Assembly: GCA_021298355.1 (NCBI GenBank)
Contig: JAJTEH010000012.1
Location: forward strand, 56,647-120,646
Source: Flammeovirgaceae bacterium
GTDB lineage: Bacteria; Bacteroidota; Bacteroidia; Cytophagales; Cyclobacteriaceae
DNA: 64,000 nucleotides
Direction: 5' to 3'
The position numbers were made by a program, and so were the translations under genes. Under the pieces are notes generated by a model, which saw only the letters and a program-made list of their open reading frames with translations, was not told the DNA's origin and ran no database searches. Below, one piece after another: positions 27,197 to 36,581 of this stretch (positions within the stretch are counted from its first letter, which is position 1; the number at the start of each line of letters is the position of its first letter).

Positions 27197-29083
27197 ATGG
27201 AATTTTTAAACTATTTGGTAAAAGGATTAAGTGTAGTAACTATTATATTTTTTTTAGGGTATACTTTTTTATCTACTACAAAATTTTATCGTAACAGAAA
27301 TAGAAATGAGGTTCAATACCTTAGTTTGTTTTTCGGCAGTATCATTTTAGTAACAATCTATTCCTGTTTTATTACGCAATTCAAAACAATAAACATTCTT
27401 TTTTTCTTCGGTGTAATTGCTTTCATTTTTTTAGTTAACCGAAGCAGCAAAAACATTGAATTCAAACAGAATATTCGTGTTAACTTTTTAAGAGAGGCAA
27501 TACTTTCAATACTGTTTAACGCGATTGTATTTTTGTTTTTTTATGCATTAAACTTTTCACGCGTTGTTAACTTTACTGAATTCATCCATTTCGATTCTCC
27601 TTTTCAGGATGTTAACTTTTATGCTGATTGTGCCGATGCGCTTAATACGTACGGGCAAGAAAACTATTTGCAAATTCAAAATAGCTTCGCTCAATTTCAC
27701 GGCACGGAACCTTATCATTATTTTGATTTATGGATAGTAGCTTTTGCTGCAAAAATATTTGATAAGAATAGTATTTATCCACAAAGCTTATTCATCCTAC
27801 CTTTTTTTCAAACTATTTTATGTGTTGGCTACTTTTCTATATTTGAAAAGGGTTCGTTTAAAAATTTTATACAAGCTGCGTTACTAACTTTTACATGTGG
27901 GTATGCACCTGAAATAGTAAAAGTTATTCCACATTTTAAAGGAATTTTACCATTTAGTTTTTTTGCTTCTGCCGCTACTCATATTGCTATTTATTTTTTA
28001 TTCTTTCTTGGAGCTTATTTGTTTAAAGAAGATAGAAAAGTAAGTATTCTAATTCTTTCAATGCTGTGCATAGCAACACCAATTTCCATACCCGGTATAT
28101 TGGGAGGCATCTTACTCTTTCTTTTTACTAATTATGTAACACGAAAATCAACTGAGACTGGAAAGGATTTTGTGGAAAGTATATCTATCCCCATTATTAC
28201 CGGCTTACTGTTTTTAATCTTTTATTCCATTACTTCTATACAGTTTCAAGGACCACAATCAGAAATACAAAGCCAAAGTGTTTTTGCTAAAGATGTTAAC
28301 TCGTCTATAAAAACGTTTATAGGTTTTCATGTTGTAACAGCCATACCGTTAGTTCCACTTTTTTTGTTTATAGTGTACACTTTGTATCAAGATAAAGTAT
28401 TGTATCAAGATGTTTTGTTAAGTAAAATATTCCCTTTTATACTTTTGTGTGGAGCAGCAGCTTATGCTGTTTATTTTCAAGATTATAACGGCTTTCAGTT
28501 GATGAAACAACCCGTTAATGCAAGTATATGTTGTGTAGCTGTTATCTGTTACATCCGATCATATAATGCTTTACATGTTTTCAGTATAAAAAGAATATTA
28601 CCACTCTTTCTTTTTATGATATTATGTGCATATCATTTTGTACACTATGTTGCCAAGTCACCAGATAAATTTCCAATTAACAACCAATACCTGATAAAAG
28701 TTAAGAACGAATTAGATAAGGAGAAAACAGATTTTAATGTAGGTATTCTTTGTAATCCGCAGAAACCCCAATTTAAGTTAACATTACATAGGCACGGATA
28801 CCTAAAGTATGCTGATTTGTGTAATGGAATGGCCTACCTTAACAATGCTAAAGATGTTGCGTTAGATCCTGCCGATCTAGAAACGTATTTAAAAAGGTCT
28901 TCGTATGCCCAACAAACTTTACTGCTAAATGCAAAAGATGAAGAAGCATTTAGAATTAAGTTTATGAAGAAGAATAAAATCAAATTTCTACTAGTAGAAG
29001 GTTCTGACTTTTTGCCTGATTCAAACTTTCAATTAATTGCAAAAGATGATATAAATAAATTCAGACTTTTTAAGTTACTTTAA
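27197..29083 (+). CDS. Large polytopic membrane protein, possible GT-C glycosyltransferase or polymerase
   Basis: The 628-residue product has about 12 hydrophobic segments through residue 490 and a soluble C-terminal tail of about 140 residues. After the third or fourth segment an exposed loop carries HFDSPFQDVNFYADCADAL and then HGTEPYHYFDLW. Acidic residues in such loops are the catalytic feature of GT-C enzymes, but I do not recognise the family. It stands alone between the glycosyltransferase run and the convergent wecE-like gene. It could add a lipid-linked sugar on the periplasmic side, possibly the one supplied by the GT2 at 31124. Confidence 0.55.
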   Translation: MEFLNYLVKGLSVVTIIFFLGYTFLSTTKFYRNRNRNEVQYLSLFFGSIILVTIYSCFITQFKTINILFFFGVIAFIFLVNRSSKNIEFKQNIRVNFLREAILSILFNAIVFLFFYALNFSRVVNFTEFIHFDSPFQDVNFYADCADALNTYGQENYLQIQNSFAQFHGTEPYHYFDLWIVAFAAKIFDKNSIYPQSLFILPFFQTILCVGYFSIFEKGSFKNFIQAALLTFTCGYAPEIVKVIPHFKGILPFSFFASAATHIAIYFLFFLGAYLFKEDRKVSILILSMLCIATPISIPGILGGILLFLFTNYVTRKSTETGKDFVESISIPIITGLLFLIFYSITSIQFQGPQSEIQSQSVFAKDVNSSIKTFIGFHVVTAIPLVPLFLFIVYTLYQDKVLYQDVLLSKIFPFILLCGAAAYAVYFQDYNGFQLMKQPVNASICCVAVICYIRSYNALHVFSIKRILPLFLFMILCAYHFVHYVAKSPDKFPINNQYLIKVKNELDKEKTDFNVGILCNPQKPQFKLTLHRHGYLKYADLCNGMAYLNNAKDVALDPADLETYLKRSSYAQQTLLLNAKDEEAFRIKFMKKNKIKFLLVEGSDFLPDSNFQLIAKDDINKFRLFKLL

Positions 29084-29125
29084 TTATATATAATGATTAT
29101 TTTTTTCTTAGTTCACAATCTAGTT

Positions 29126-30259
29126 TCATTGATTTGAATAATAAAATTCTTTTACTGCTTTAACAATTTCCATAATATCATCAACCAGCATATCGAAATA
29201 AAGTGGTAAGCGAATTAAGGTAGCACTAAATCGTTGAGCTTGAAACAATTCTTTACTGTCGTATAAGTTTTTTATATAATCTGATTGATGTAATGGTAAA
29301 TAATGAAACACCGCTTGAATATTTCTTTCTTTTAAAAAACGAATTAAGTTATCTCTTTCAGTTTCACTTTTACAGTTAAGATAAAATAAGTGGGCGTTAT
29401 TTGTGGCATACTCCGGAATATAGGGTAAACCAACTTCATTGCTAATTTCCTTTAATGCATCAAAATATAGATTCCATAGTTTCTTTCTTTGAAATTGTAT
29501 GCGCTGCATGTGTTCGAGCTGTGCAAATAGGAATGCCGCAGTTATATCAGATGGTAAAAAAGAACTACCAACATCAACCCATCCATATTTGTTTACTTCT
29601 CCTTTAAAAAACGCTGCTCTATTCGTTCCTTTTTCCCAAATTATTTCTGCTCTCTTTTCAAACGATTTGTTATTAATTACCAACAAACCACCTTCTCCTG
29701 CTATAATGTTTTTCGTTTCATGAAAAGATAAGGCAGCTAAATCTCCGAAGGTTCCCAATCGCTTTCCTTTATAAAAACTATCAATTGCTTGTGCAGCATC
29801 TTCTACTACAAAAATGTTATGCCTATGGGCTATGTCACAAATAGCATCCATATCGCAAGCAACACCTGCATAATGTACAACAACTATAGCTTTTGTTTTA
29901 TGGGTTATTAGTTTTTCAAGTTTTGTATGATCAATGTTAGGATGTTGAGTTTGGCTATCTGCAAAAATAATTTTTGCGCCTCGTAGAATAAACGCATTTG
30001 CGGTAGATACAAAAGTAAAACTGGGTATAATTACTTCATCACCTGGCTCTATGTCTAACAAAAGAGCACTCATTTCCAGTGCATCTGTGCACGAACTTGT
30101 TAACAAACACTTAGCGTTAAAGTATGATTCGAAGAAAGCATGACATTTTTTTGTATAAAAACCATTCCCGGAAATTTGTCCTCGTGAAATGGCATCTTTG
30201 ATATACTCTACTTCGTTACCTATTATAAAAGGTTTATTAAATGGAATTTTACTTAACAT
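29126..30259 (-). CDS. wecE: Sugar-nucleotide 4-aminotransferase, WecE/RffA-like
   Basis: The 377-residue PLP enzyme of the DegT/DnrJ/EryC1 class converts a dTDP-4-keto-6-deoxysugar to the 4-amino sugar using glutamate. It begins IPFNKPFIIGNEVEYIKDAI, close to the RffA opening (NxPxxxGxExxYI). SSCTDALEMSA and EDAAQAIDSF follow, then the PLP lysine in SFHETKNIIAGEGG (about residue 186). It is the last gene of a three-gene minus-strand operon: GT2, acyltransferase, aminotransferase, with a 120-base gap before it. The likely product is dTDP-4-amino-4,6-dideoxygalactose. No rmlA/rmlB for the precursor is in the window. Confidence 0.88.
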   Translation of the reverse strand: MLSKIPFNKPFIIGNEVEYIKDAISRGQISGNGFYTKKCHAFFESYFNAKCLLTSSCTDALEMSALLLDIEPGDEVIIPSFTFVSTANAFILRGAKIIFADSQTQHPNIDHTKLEKLITHKTKAIVVVHYAGVACDMDAICDIAHRHNIFVVEDAAQAIDSFYKGKRLGTFGDLAALSFHETKNIIAGEGGLLVINNKSFEKRAEIIWEKGTNRAAFFKGEVNKYGWVDVGSSFLPSDITAAFLFAQLEHMQRIQFQRKKLWNLYFDALKEISNEVGLPYIPEYATNNAHLFYLNCKSETERDNLIRFLKERNIQAVFHYLPLHQSDYIKNLYDSKELFQAQRFSATLIRLPLYFDMLVDDIMEIVKAVKEFYYSNQ

Positions 30260-30379
30260 GCTTATCTGCTTTAAATGGTAAACACTTCCTATTTCTGTTT
30301 AAATAGTGAAGTTTATTCGCATAAAAGAGATAAGAGATAGCGTAAGGAATATATCTATGTCATACCGAAAATTACAGAT

Positions 30380-31123
30380 TCATTGCAACGAAGTATACTT
30401 TAATGAAATTTCTTTTGAAAGTATATGGATAGTGTAATAGCCGTGTGATAGTTTGAAATTTAAATTTTGCCAAACTCGTTGCACTTTAACATTATCAATT
30501 TGTGTAGAAATTAAAATAGTTGTGTAGTGGTTTTGTTCGCAATAGTGAATAACATGTTTTAAACCATTGGTATATATTCCTCTATTGGCAAATGCAGGAA
30601 GCACACCGTTTAAAATTATTTCGCATGTTTTATCCGTAAACTTACAGGCAATAAACCCCGCGAATTGCTGATTGTACTTTAATAACCAACACTTACCTTG
30701 TTGGCCTTTGCATGTAGTTGTAATCCATTCGAAATAACCTGGAGCGATAAACTGGGAATTCAATAAAGCATTATGGCTGTAATGATTTTTATAGGCTGAG
30801 AAAATAGAATGGACTAAGTGGTTAAGAATTTCTGAGTGGTAATCTTGATACGGTTCTACTTCTATTCCGTAATTTATTTCAGTTGGTGTAGCAGTTGGAT
30901 GTAACGTGTAATACAGCAAAGTATCGGCTAAGATAAACTGTATGTTATTTTTTTGTAGATGTTGTACTACACGCACGTTTTTTACAGGTAGCCGAACGAT
31001 TGCAATTTCAACATTCTCTTTTAGCAAAATTGAAAGTATCTGGTCTATTTGAATTTCATCGAGGTTTCCTCTGAATATGCGGTATCCGAATCGATCAGAT
31101 TCGGCTTTGGAATAGTGTAACAT
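30380..31123 (-). CDS. GNAT-type N-acyltransferase, WecD/RffC-like
   Basis: The 247-residue protein opens YSKAESDRFGYRIFRG, which matches the 'W-x-x-x-x-F-G' opening of WecD (dTDP-fucosamine acetyltransferase). A second half has AGFIACKFTDKTCEIILNG and a GIYTNGLKHVIHY helix with the GNAT acetyl-CoA loop region. WecD acylates the 4-amino group made by WecE, and its location directly upstream of the aminotransferase supports this. The acyl donor could be acetyl-CoA or another acyl-CoA. It abuts the GT2 gene with no gap. Confidence 0.75.
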   Translation of the reverse strand: MLHYSKAESDRFGYRIFRGNLDEIQIDQILSILLKENVEIAIVRLPVKNVRVVQHLQKNNIQFILADTLLYYTLHPTATPTEINYGIEVEPYQDYHSEILNHLVHSIFSAYKNHYSHNALLNSQFIAPGYFEWITTTCKGQQGKCWLLKYNQQFAGFIACKFTDKTCEIILNGVLPAFANRGIYTNGLKHVIHYCEQNHYTTILISTQIDNVKVQRVWQNLNFKLSHGYYTIHILSKEISLKYTSLQ

Positions 31124-32059
31124 TTAAGAATTGGGCTTTTCTATGTTTAATACTTCGCTTATTAAATACACAGGTCGATTCAACGTGGTTTGTAATATTT
31201 TACCAACGTATAATCCTATCAAGCCTAGTACGGCAATAATTAATCCTCCAAAAAACAAAATGGATAATACAATACTGGTATACCCTAAAACCTCTATTTG
31301 ATGGGTAATGTATTTATAGAAATGATAGATGATCATGACAAAAGATGAAAACGAAATCATGAAACCAAGCCATACGGTAAATTGAATGGGTCGCACAGAG
31401 TAGAAGAGAAGAACGTTACCACCTAGTGCTACTAACTTTTTAAATGTGTAGGCAGATTTACCACTTCGTCTTTCGCCATGATCTACCTCAATAGAAGTTG
31501 TACGGTATCCAACCCAACGAACCATTAAGGTAAAGATCTTAAATGGCTCTTGCATCAATAAAACAGATTGAATTACTTTTTTATGATAGATGCCAAAGTT
31601 TCCTATGGAAGAATCAAATTTGTTTTGTGTAAAGAAAGATAAAAGCCAATAAAAAAGTTTGCTAGTTAATTGTTTTAATCGTGCATCTTTTCTTGCCATC
31701 CTTTTTGCAAAAACTATTTCGAAACCGTTTAACGCTTTTTCATACAAGGCTGAAATGTATTTCGGATTATCCTGAAAATCCGCGTCCATAACAACAACCC
31801 ATTCTCCTGCTGCTTTTTCTAAACCAGCAAAAATAGCCGGATGTTGCCCAAAGTTTCGGCTTAGCAGAATTGACTTAATAGCTTTATCATGTTGTGCTAA
31901 TCCTACTATTTCAAACCATGAATTTTCAGGACAGCCATCGTCTACTAAAATAATTTCATAATGCTCGCCTATGGCATTTAATTCATTTTTAATTTCTTCT
32001 ACAAGTTTTACAAGCGTTATTCGGGATTTATAGATGGGTATTACTACGCTTATCATCAA
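31124..32059 (-). CDS. Membrane glycosyltransferase family 2 (GtrB/ArnC-like polyprenyl-phosphate type)
   Basis: The 311-residue protein has a GT-A domain (ISVVIPIYKSRITL, LVDDGCPENSW, VVMDADFQDNPKYI with DAD) and two C-terminal transmembrane helices (about 226-252 and 263-288). This is the GtrB/ArnC/DPM1 architecture that links a sugar to undecaprenyl phosphate on the inner face. With the following WecD- and WecE-like genes it would place the N-acyl 4-amino sugar on a lipid carrier. No GtrA-type flippase is visible in the window. Two adjacent ATGs start it and a candidate promoter lies just upstream. Confidence 0.85.
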   Translation of the reverse strand: MMISVVIPIYKSRITLVKLVEEIKNELNAIGEHYEIILVDDGCPENSWFEIVGLAQHDKAIKSILLSRNFGQHPAIFAGLEKAAGEWVVVMDADFQDNPKYISALYEKALNGFEIVFAKRMARKDARLKQLTSKLFYWLLSFFTQNKFDSSIGNFGIYHKKVIQSVLLMQEPFKIFTLMVRWVGYRTTSIEVDHGERRSGKSAYTFKKLVALGGNVLLFYSVRPIQFTVWLGFMISFSSFVMIIYHFYKYITHQIEVLGYTSIVLSILFFGGLIIAVLGLIGLYVGKILQTTLNRPVYLISEVLNIEKPNS

Positions 32060-32078
32060 TATTCAGCTTGTGCATTGG

Positions 32079-32110
32079 CGAAAGTAAGTAAGAATTGCGA
32101 ATTGTTTCAA
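32079..32110 (-). promoter_or_regulatory. Candidate promoter of the GT2-wecD-wecE operon
   Basis: On the minus strand TACTTTCG (32086-32079) is one mismatch from the TAnnTTTG -7 box. A TTG at 32110-32108 is 21 bases upstream, near the usual -33 distance. It lies about 20 bases before the operon start. Confidence 0.45.
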
Positions 32111-32396
32111 TTTAAAAGTAGATAAAGCTTTAAATTTTTAGAAGGTAAAACAACCTTAACATTTTATGACCTAATAAAACAAACTCAAAACATTCTTCAC
32201 CAATTTTTAATGATTCTTGAACAGTTTATACCGAGATAGATTAAGATGGTAGTGCTTTTCTAGTACATTAAAATAAGATGTAAAAAAATCAAGAAATATT
32301 GTTTAATATTCACTTACCTAGTTGATAAGGCGAGTATTTACGTTGCTGATGAGTAAGTAGAATAAAACAAGTAGGCCAATAGCAAAAGATTTTACT

Positions 32397-32411
32397 TTAC
32401 TTTTAAAGTAA
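32397..32411. promoter_or_regulatory. 15-bp palindrome upstream of the T9SS PKD gene
   Basis: TTACTTTTAAAGTAA is a perfect inverted repeat with 7-bp arms and one central base. It sits about 65 bases upstream of the -7 box, a position compatible with an activator site. The binding protein is unknown. Confidence 0.35.
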
Positions 32412-32475
32412 CGGAGTTGGTACGGTAGTGATTTTGGATGTATGTAATTTTAAACTTTCAGAATCAAAATGTTGA

Positions 32476-32483
32476 TATCTTTG
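32476..32483 (+). promoter_or_regulatory. Bacteroidota -7 box of the T9SS PKD gene
   Basis: TATCTTTG is an exact TAnnTTTG match 69 bases before the ATG. The -33 region is AT-rich without a clear TTTG. Confidence 0.65.
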
Positions 32484-32551
32484 TAGGTAACTATAAATTA
32501 ATTTGTATACCAAAAGCGATTTTTTAGAGGAATGATTCGTTACTGTTGGCC

Positions 32552-35500
32552 ATGAGATTTTTCTTTTTCTTGATATTAAGTAGTACTCCGCTGGTTGCGC
32601 AAATACCTTTGGCAGGCTTTAATGCACCTGCAAGTGCTTGTCAAAACGAAAACATAACGTTAGTAAATACAAGTACAAACGCAAACTTTTACGAGTGGGA
32701 TTTCTGTGATACAGATTTACTGACAACACCTTCTGTTGCCGATCGGGGAGCTATTACAGGCTCATCAGCTTCATTAGATATAAGACTGGCTAAAGATGGC
32801 AATAACTGGTTTGGATTTGTAGCCGATGCAGGAGGGAATAAATTAGTTAGACTTTCTTTCGGTAATTCGCTAAGCAATAATCCTACTTTTACGAACATTA
32901 ATGGATTTTTAACTGCTGCCGGAGTTGATGTTGTGCAAGTTAATAACGAGTGGTTTGGTATAGTGTCTATCTTTAATTTTCCTTCAAAAATTATTCTATT
33001 AAAATTTGGCAATAGCCTCGCCAATACGCCAACAACCGAAGAAATAATTCTACCTGCCAATACACTCTTATCGCCCCGTACAATTCGTTTTACGTATCAT
33101 AACAACAATTATTTTGTTATGGCGGCTAATGCTAACCAAAATGCTATAACTGTAATTAAGTTGGGGGCAGGTATTCAAGGTTCCTCTGCTACTTTTAAAC
33201 AAATAAATACAACTAATGTCTGGACAGGTTTAGATCCTGTGTTTGATGGTAGTAACTTTTATTTGATTGCCGCAACGCACGGAAATCCGAAACCTTTTTT
33301 ACTCAATTTTGGAAATGATTGGTTCAATGATCCTATTGTGCAAGAAATGAATACACTTGCTATAGCTGAACCATCTATGGTACAAGTAGAGTTTGAAGCC
33401 AATGCCTATCATTTACTATTAGTCAGTAAAGGCGGCCAGCTTTATCGGTTTAACTTTGGCGCAAGCCTAAATAATCTTAATCCAACTCTCGAATTAAATT
33501 TCACATTACCATCCGTATCAAATGTATGGGGTATGGATATCGTTAGAGACAACGGAAAGTACACAGGTTTTGTCACCAGCTTAGGTACAAATAGATATTA
33601 TCAACTTACTTTTGATGATCCGACTTGCGAGGTTAGTCCGGAAATTTCCAATCAGCTTAATCCGGATAAAATAAAGTATACAACGAGTGGGGTAAAGGAA
33701 ATTGGTTTAAGAATCAGTGCCGATTATTTACAAAAGAATCAAATCGGAAAAGCCATCAATATTTCTGCTGATCAAGCCCCTACTTTAACAATTAATGCTT
33801 TAAATCGTCAGTGTCAAAATTTAGAAAACCAGTTTAGTGTTACATCTAATCAAACGTTAACCAACTATCAATGGAATTTAGGAGATAATGGAACATCCAA
33901 CCTGTCTAATTTTGATTATGCGTATGCTAACCCAGGGCTATATGCTGTAACACTCGAAGCAACAAGTGTAAACGGATGCACCAATTCAGCCACAAAAGAT
34001 TTACAAATATTCTTTTCTCCTGATTTTAATTTGCCAGCCGTTAGCTTGTTTTGCACCAACCAAAGCTACACCTTTACAAATACTACCAATTTTTCTGCTT
34101 TAGCAACTCCTACCTGGCAATGGCAGGTAAATTCGGTTAATCAATCAACCGCCACAAATCTCGAATACCCTATTGCATCAACCAATACGCTTGAAATTAA
34201 GTTAATAGCTTCTAACCAACAGTGCACAAATGAAATAACAAAATCTATTCTTAGTATTTCGTCTGGTAACACGGCAATTTTTAGCCACGCTACCATTTGC
34301 CAAAACGATGGAGTATTGTTTAATAATCAAACAAACGGTATAATTTTAAACAGTTCCTGGGATTTTGGCGATGGCACACTATCTACCGATTTTTCTCCAA
34401 CTAAAGTATTTTCTTCTCCCGGCATTTATCCGGTAAAACTTCAGGTCACTAACTCAGTAGGTTGTATAAACTCAACCACAATTAACGTTCAGGTATATTC
34501 AAAACCGGCTGTTAATTTCATGGCCGAACTTCCGCCCTTTTCTTGTTCAGGCACACCAACACAGTTTACAGATTTAACCCCCAATCCTACTGATAGTAAC
34601 CTGCAATCGTGGGTGTGGACTTTCGCCCCCGGCCAAACCAGCACAACTAAAAATCCTACGTTCACGTATCAAAATCCGGGGCTTGTTCCGGTTACATTGT
34701 CTGTTACTTCCAACAGAGGTTGTTCCAATTCCATCACAAAAGAAATTACAATTTCAGCTTCGCCTTCGCCACAAATTACCAGCACCCCAACATGTTTAAA
34801 TGAGGCAGCGTTGTTTAAAGCCAACGTTGGCAATGCCACAGAATGGTTTTGGCAAATCGGTACAACCTTCTATTTTGTTGCAGAGCCGGTGCATGTTTTT
34901 GCCAATACAGGTAACGTTAATGCATTGGTAGTTGTAACAGCTAACAATGGTTGTGTAGCAACAGCGTTTAAAGAAGTAGGTATTCCGGTGCCGATGGTAA
35001 CCGATTTTACCGCTACCAAAACTTGCGCAGGTTTGCCTGCCGAATTTGCCGCTACCGCCACACTAGGTGCCGACCCCATAATTCGGTACGAATGGAATTT
35101 TGAAGGTGATCTTGTGCTTGGCCAAAATGTTACCAAAACTTTTGCAAGCACCGGAACAAAAATTATAACTGTAAACGCCATAGGCGAAAGTGGTTGTAGG
35201 TACGAGGCTTCTAAAGCCATACAATTTGTAGCGCCTCCTGTGCCTATGTTTACGGCAAGTCCTGATCGCGGCAGGCCACCACTATCCGTTCAATTTACCA
35301 ATACTTCGCAGCAAGCCACCAGCTACGAGTGGCAATTTAACGATGCCAATAACACCACAAGTACAGCTGTTTCGCCTACTTTCGTATTCGATCAATTAGG
35401 CGATTATCCTGTAGATTTAATTGCCAGAAACGATGCGGGGTGCGAAGCAACGCGTACAATCATCATTCAGGTTTTAATTCCGCGTTTATCCATATCAATC

Positions 35501-36046
35501 CATAACTTTGACTTGATCAAAAATAACGATGGAACATATAAGGCTAACGTTACTTTAAAGAATGATGGTAATTTACCGGCCGAAAATGTAGCAGTCGCTT
35601 TAAAATCCGATTCGGGTTTTCGTTTGATAGTACCAATAGGAACAGTACCCATGGGCGATGCCCAGAGTTTTCCGCTTTCGGCCAGTATTTTGCCGGGCGA
35701 ACAAACCGAATATGTGTGTGCAGAAATAGTTCTACCTGAGAACGAAGCAAGTGGAAATCTCGATGCATGCGATTTATTATCCTTACCCTTTACAGCACCA
35801 GCACCCTATCCCAATCCTGCACAGAATAAGATTATTCAAGATTTCATAGCCGAAGAAAATAGCCTAAACACGTCTGTTTCTATCCATAGTGCTCAAGGAA
35901 AAGAGGTGTATCAAAACACGATAGACACAATCATCGGTCTCAATCGGTTAGAAATTGATGTCCAAAACTGGGCTACTGGAATTTATACAATCAAAATTAC
36001 AGCTACCGGCTATCAAAAATCCTTTAAGGTGGCCATAATTAAGTAG
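32552..36046 (+). CDS. T9SS-exported PKD-repeat protein with a beta-propeller inserted in the first PKD domain
   Basis: The 1164-residue protein starts with a Sec signal peptide (FFFFLILSSTPLVAQ). About residues 80-350 contain six repeats spaced 48-53 residues, each like WFGFV...LVRLSFGNSLSNNP, consistent with a six-bladed beta-propeller. The repeats interrupt a PKD domain: YEWDFCDTDL lies before and YTTSGVKEIGLRIS after. Six or so further PKD-like domains follow (WDFGDGTLS, YEWNFEGD, YEWQFNDANN), then a domain with RLSISIHNFDL. The last 80 residues carry YPNPAQNK and GIYTIKI, a type A T9SS sorting domain. It is probably a surface or secreted adhesin. I replaced a TTG start by the ATG two codons later. 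Confidence 0.88.
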   Translation: MRFFFFLILSSTPLVAQIPLAGFNAPASACQNENITLVNTSTNANFYEWDFCDTDLLTTPSVADRGAITGSSASLDIRLAKDGNNWFGFVADAGGNKLVRLSFGNSLSNNPTFTNINGFLTAAGVDVVQVNNEWFGIVSIFNFPSKIILLKFGNSLANTPTTEEIILPANTLLSPRTIRFTYHNNNYFVMAANANQNAITVIKLGAGIQGSSATFKQINTTNVWTGLDPVFDGSNFYLIAATHGNPKPFLLNFGNDWFNDPIVQEMNTLAIAEPSMVQVEFEANAYHLLLVSKGGQLYRFNFGASLNNLNPTLELNFTLPSVSNVWGMDIVRDNGKYTGFVTSLGTNRYYQLTFDDPTCEVSPEISNQLNPDKIKYTTSGVKEIGLRISADYLQKNQIGKAINISADQAPTLTINALNRQCQNLENQFSVTSNQTLTNYQWNLGDNGTSNLSNFDYAYANPGLYAVTLEATSVNGCTNSATKDLQIFFSPDFNLPAVSLFCTNQSYTFTNTTNFSALATPTWQWQVNSVNQSTATNLEYPIASTNTLEIKLIASNQQCTNEITKSILSISSGNTAIFSHATICQNDGVLFNNQTNGIILNSSWDFGDGTLSTDFSPTKVFSSPGIYPVKLQVTNSVGCINSTTINVQVYSKPAVNFMAELPPFSCSGTPTQFTDLTPNPTDSNLQSWVWTFAPGQTSTTKNPTFTYQNPGLVPVTLSVTSNRGCSNSITKEITISASPSPQITSTPTCLNEAALFKANVGNATEWFWQIGTTFYFVAEPVHVFANTGNVNALVVVTANNGCVATAFKEVGIPVPMVTDFTATKTCAGLPAEFAATATLGADPIIRYEWNFEGDLVLGQNVTKTFASTGTKIITVNAIGESGCRYEASKAIQFVAPPVPMFTASPDRGRPPLSVQFTNTSQQATSYEWQFNDANNTTSTAVSPTFVFDQLGDYPVDLIARNDAGCEATRTIIIQVLIPRLSISIHNFDLIKNNDGTYKANVTLKNDGNLPAENVAVALKSDSGFRLIVPIGTVPMGDAQSFPLSASILPGEQTEYVCAEIVLPENEASGNLDACDLLSLPFTAPAPYPNPAQNKIIQDFIAEENSLNTSVSIHSAQGKEVYQNTIDTIIGLNRLEIDVQNWATGIYTIKITATGYQKSFKVAIIK

Positions 36047-36073
36047 TAAAAGCTGATATTTTCCCTATATTTA

Positions 36074-36088
36074 CCAAATATAATTTGG
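36074..36088. promoter_or_regulatory. Candidate autoregulatory Lrp/AsnC operator
   Basis: CCAAATATAATTTGG is a perfect dyad with 6-bp arms and an AT centre, 15 bases before the lrp-like start. Length and AT-rich centre fit Lrp/AsnC operators, and self-repression is common in that family. Confidence 0.5.
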
Positions 36089-36103
36089 CAAAACCTCTAT
36101 TTC

Positions 36104-36580
36104 ATGAAAAATATAAAATTAGACGCAACAGATAGAAAAATTCTGGAGCTGCTTCAAAAAAATTCGAACATTACCAACGCCCAGCTTGCAAAAGAAATTG
36201 GCCTGTCGCCAGCTCCAACCTTAGAGCGCGTAAACAAACTAGAAAACACAGGAGTAATTAAAAGTTATCACGCAGTAATTGATAACAGTTCTGTTGGCCT
36301 TGGTGTAAGCACCTTTGTAATGGTTACACTCAAAGGCCACAATAAAGACAACATCAATAAATTCAATAAGGCCATTCACGATATCGAAGAAATCATCGAG
36401 TGCCACCACATTACCGGAGCCGGAGATTTTATTCTAAAAATTGTTTGTTCGGATATCGCTGCGTATCAACAACTGATGTTGGAAAAAGTTTCTAACATCG
36501 ATGTGGTAGACAGTTTGCAATCTATGGTTATACTCTCTACTTATAAGGATAGCAAAGTGTTGCCAATTCCTAACAACTAA
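36104..36580 (+). CDS. Lrp/AsnC-family transcriptional regulator
   Basis: The 158-residue protein has the N-terminal winged helix (LDATDRKILELLQKNSNITNAQLAKEIGLS, about residues 4-33) and the C-terminal RAM ligand domain, with VTLKGHNKDNINKF and GAGDFILKIVC. It is expected to form octamers that sense amino acids or related metabolites. The only strong palindrome nearby lies directly upstream, suggesting autoregulation. The phosphoribosyltransferase begins one base after its stop and panB follows, so it may control that operon. Confidence 0.92.
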   Translation: MKNIKLDATDRKILELLQKNSNITNAQLAKEIGLSPAPTLERVNKLENTGVIKSYHAVIDNSSVGLGVSTFVMVTLKGHNKDNINKFNKAIHDIEEIIECHHITGAGDFILKIVCSDIAAYQQLMLEKVSNIDVVDSLQSMVILSTYKDSKVLPIPNN

Positions 36581-36581
36581 T

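Larger units (their letters stand above)
32060..32545. other. Divergent intergenic region between the glycan operon and the T9SS protein
   Basis: No ORF or RNA is apparent in this 486-base AT-rich gap. It holds the minus-strand promoter at 32079-32110, a palindrome at 32397-32411 and a plus-strand -7 box at 32476-32483. Confidence 0.6.

Noticed and set aside
32060..32545. Possible small RNA or gene in the 486-base gap
   Set aside because: No ORF with coding character and no stable GC-containing fold was seen; only promoter-like elements.
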